From Mesobacterium_A hydrothermale (GTDB lineage: Bacteria; Pseudomonadota; Alphaproteobacteria; Rhodobacterales; Rhodobacteraceae), in NCBI RefSeq assembly GCF_035818635.1, contig NZ_JAYLLH010000004.1, forward strand, positions 166,035-230,034: a stretch of 64,000 bases of DNA, read 5' to 3'. This document shows, piece after piece, positions 62,384-64,000 of this stretch. The notes under the pieces were generated by a model. That model was given only the letters and a program-made list of their open reading frames with translations. It was not told the DNA's origin and did not search any database. A program made the translations under genes and the position numbers. Every line of letters starts with the position of its first letter. The stretch's first letter is position 1.

Positions 62384-63577
62384 ATGAATACCGAAATCAT
62401 CGATGCCGGGCGTCATATGAGCGGCGGCTACAGGGTGGATGTGTCGCGCGGCGAGAACGTGGACCGCGTGTCGTCCGAGTGGTTCTCGCGGCCGGATGAC
62501 GAGCGGTATCTGTCGCTCGACGACCTTTTCGCCTCGGTCAAGGGCCGGGCGGAGCGGAGCCGGACGCGCACGGTGGAGAGCGCAGCGATCCAGGTCGAAG
62601 CGCATCGCGACGACCCGGAGAAACTGAGCCTTGTTCTGCCGGGCACGGATGAGCCCATCGCGCCGACGCATTGGTCTTTCGGCCAGCTCTCGAGCCTCGT
62701 GGGCGCGCCCGCAGCATACTTGCGGCAACTTCCCGCGCCGCTGGCCGGGATCAACCTGCAATACGGGCTGACGAACCACCGGGCCGAGCAGATCAAGACG
62801 ATGGAAGTCGCAGATGGCCGTACCGAACTGCGCGCGGTGACGGGCCCCGATTATGGCCGGATCTACGACCATGAACTCGTTTCCGCCGTGAAGCGGATCG
62901 CGGGCAACGGCACCGGCGACACGCGCTGGAAGGTGCCGGGCGTGCTCGACTGGTCGACCGGCATCTACAACCCGCGCGTGGACGTGACGAAGGAGACGAC
63001 GACGCTCTATGCCTCGGACCGCGACGTGTTCCTGTTCCTCGTCGATGACCTAAACCCGATCGAGGCGGGGCTGCTACCGGACGGATCGCCCGACCTCTAT
63101 TTCCGGGGGTTCTACTGCTGGAATTCCGAGGTGGGCGCCAAGACGCTCGGCATCGCCAGCTTTTATCTCCGGGCCGTTTGCCAGAACCGCAACCTCTGGG
63201 GCGTCGAAGACTTCCAGGAGATCACGATCCGGCACTCGAAATACGCCGCCTCCCGCTTCGCCCACGAGGCCGCCCCGGCGCTTAGCCGCTTCGCCGAGTC
63301 CTCGCCGGCGCCCTTCATCGACGGCATTCGTGCGGCGCGGGAGAAGATCGTCGCGCGGTCGGACGAGGACCGGCAGGACTTCCTCCGCAAGCGCGGATTC
63401 TCGAAGGCGGAGACGGGGCGGATCGTCGAGACGGTCCTGGCCGAGGAAGGCCGGCCGCCCGAGAGCGTCTTCGACTTCGTGCAGGGGATCACCGCGGTAG
63501 CCCGATCGAAGCCGCAGCAGGATGCACGGTTGGTGATGGAGGGAAAGGCGAAGGCGTTGCTGGAGAAAGTAGCATAG
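62384..63577 (+). CDS. DUF932-domain protein
   Basis: The 397-residue protein contains the DUF932 core: LTNHRAEQIKTM, VTGPDYGRIYDHELVSAV, DRDVFLFLVDDLNPIE, FRGFYCWNSEVGAKTLGI and ITIRHSKYA. The family is found mainly on plasmids, phages and genomic islands, and its function is not settled. The C-terminal 100 residues (FLRKRGFSKAETGRIVETVL) are helical. ATG 62384 has GGAGG seven bases upstream. Its presence fits the island interpretation. Confidence 0.85.
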   Translation: MNTEIIDAGRHMSGGYRVDVSRGENVDRVSSEWFSRPDDERYLSLDDLFASVKGRAERSRTRTVESAAIQVEAHRDDPEKLSLVLPGTDEPIAPTHWSFGQLSSLVGAPAAYLRQLPAPLAGINLQYGLTNHRAEQIKTMEVADGRTELRAVTGPDYGRIYDHELVSAVKRIAGNGTGDTRWKVPGVLDWSTGIYNPRVDVTKETTTLYASDRDVFLFLVDDLNPIEAGLLPDGSPDLYFRGFYCWNSEVGAKTLGIASFYLRAVCQNRNLWGVEDFQEITIRHSKYAASRFAHEAAPALSRFAESSPAPFIDGIRAAREKIVARSDEDRQDFLRKRGFSKAETGRIVETVLAEEGRPPESVFDFVQGITAVARSKPQQDARLVMEGKAKALLEKVA

Positions 63578-63786
63578 CAGTTGCCTGGAAAACAGATCGC
63601 ATTCGGAGAAGAGAGTTCTGTCGAGTCCTGAGCCTGCCCAATGGCGACCAAAGTCAGTGCTTAACACGACGATATGTCAAAGCTAGGTCGCGCCGTGCTT
63701 GACACACCACTTAGATTCTATGACTCTATCTGGCTATTGAAGACTCAGTGTTTTGAAGCAGTGGCAACTCAGTTGGGAGGCGTTTT

Positions 63787-64000
63787 ATGGGTGGTACCGC
63801 AGCGGCACCTCAGCCAGACCATGAAGGCGAGGAACGAGTACTTTCATTGGTACTTGGGCAATTGGACGGCTTGCCACTAGATCCAGACGCGCATGAAATG
63901 CTCTCTCAACGCGCACATGACGCTGGCGTGCCCCCATCGGGTGGTCCGGTTAAAATGTTAGTGCATCGTAGGCCTCTGGTCTATCGGGACGATGCTTTCC
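63787..64000 (+). CDS. hypothetical protein, N-terminal part (cut by window end)
   Basis: An ORF starting at ATG 63787 with GGGAGG seven bases upstream and open for 71 codons to the window edge. The visible part is hydrophilic (VLSLVLGQLDGLPLD, QRAHDAGVPPSGG, HRRPLVYRDD). It uses more A/T-ending codons than the core genes, consistent with foreign origin. No family is recognised. Confidence 0.5.
   Translation, partial: MGGTAAAPQPDHEGEERVLSLVLGQLDGLPLDPDAHEMLSQRAHDAGVPPSGGPVKMLVHRRPLVYRDDAF

Noticed and set aside
63674..63880. 68-codon plus-strand ORF near the right edge
   Set aside because: Lacks a ribosome-binding site and overlaps the better-initiated frame starting at 63787.

Overview
The window reads as chromosomal DNA of a Rhodobacterales (roseobacter-type) alphaproteobacterium. 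Support comes from its high GC, dense overlapping operons with many ATGA junctions and GTG/TTG starts, DUF2927 and DUF4167 proteins, a zinc-cysteine-poor DksA, a MoxR/CoxE-like VWA pair, and a recurrent intergenic hairpin-plus-GGATATTTT repeat. This placement is inferred from gene content, not from a marker tree.

Layout. 1-8.2 kb: the end of an SGNH-type hydrolase gene, a lipoprotein, then a tightly coupled operon (SDR, carnitine 3-dehydrogenase fused to a hotdog thioesterase, acyl-CoA dehydrogenase, ADP-forming-type CoA ligase, CaiD). Together these look like an aerobic route from gamma-butyrobetaine/carnitine towards glycine betaine. A convergent FAD amine-oxidase-like gene follows. 8.2-14.4 kb: VWA protein, small membrane protein, DUF2927 lipoprotein, GNAT, AEC transporter, MoxR ATPase and a secreted protein with a VHL-beta-like C-terminus. 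14.6-20.6 kb: dksA with terminator, flavin monooxygenase, xthA, a striking 119-residue repeat peptide followed by an unrecognised helical protein, an A-type Fe-S carrier and a dGTPase-like hydrolase. 20.7-30.8 kb: cation/proton antiporter, argS, SPOR protein, nagZ, scpA, scpB, a Dcd-like deaminase and tamA. 30.8-41 kb: tamB, a corrinoid-activator-like ASKHA protein, aroQ, tkt, a coiled-coil protein, zapA, grxD and a BolA-like gene. 41-50.4 kb: mazG, two tandem M20 amidohydrolases with a ureohydrolase, DUF1499, a periplasmic ClpP-like/peptidoglycan-binding protein, prfA, prmC and DUF4167. 50.4-60 kb: the rsmA-pdxA-surA-lptD-lptG-lptF outer-membrane biogenesis operon on the minus strand, diverging from pepA-holC.

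At 60.08 kb lies an initiator tRNA-Met gene. A large serine recombinase gene on the opposite strand runs into it, so that the last 13 codons and stop of the recombinase are the antisense of the tRNA. From there to the window end is the left part of an integrated element (small partner ORF, recombinase, DUF932 protein, a truncated ORF of lower GC). The right boundary is outside the window.

The least explained signals are the five-copy 20/21-residue repeat peptide with its downstream partner at 17.4-19.0 kb, the tRNA-fMet/serine recombinase junction, and the family of composite hairpin repeats. No CRISPR array or rRNA was seen.
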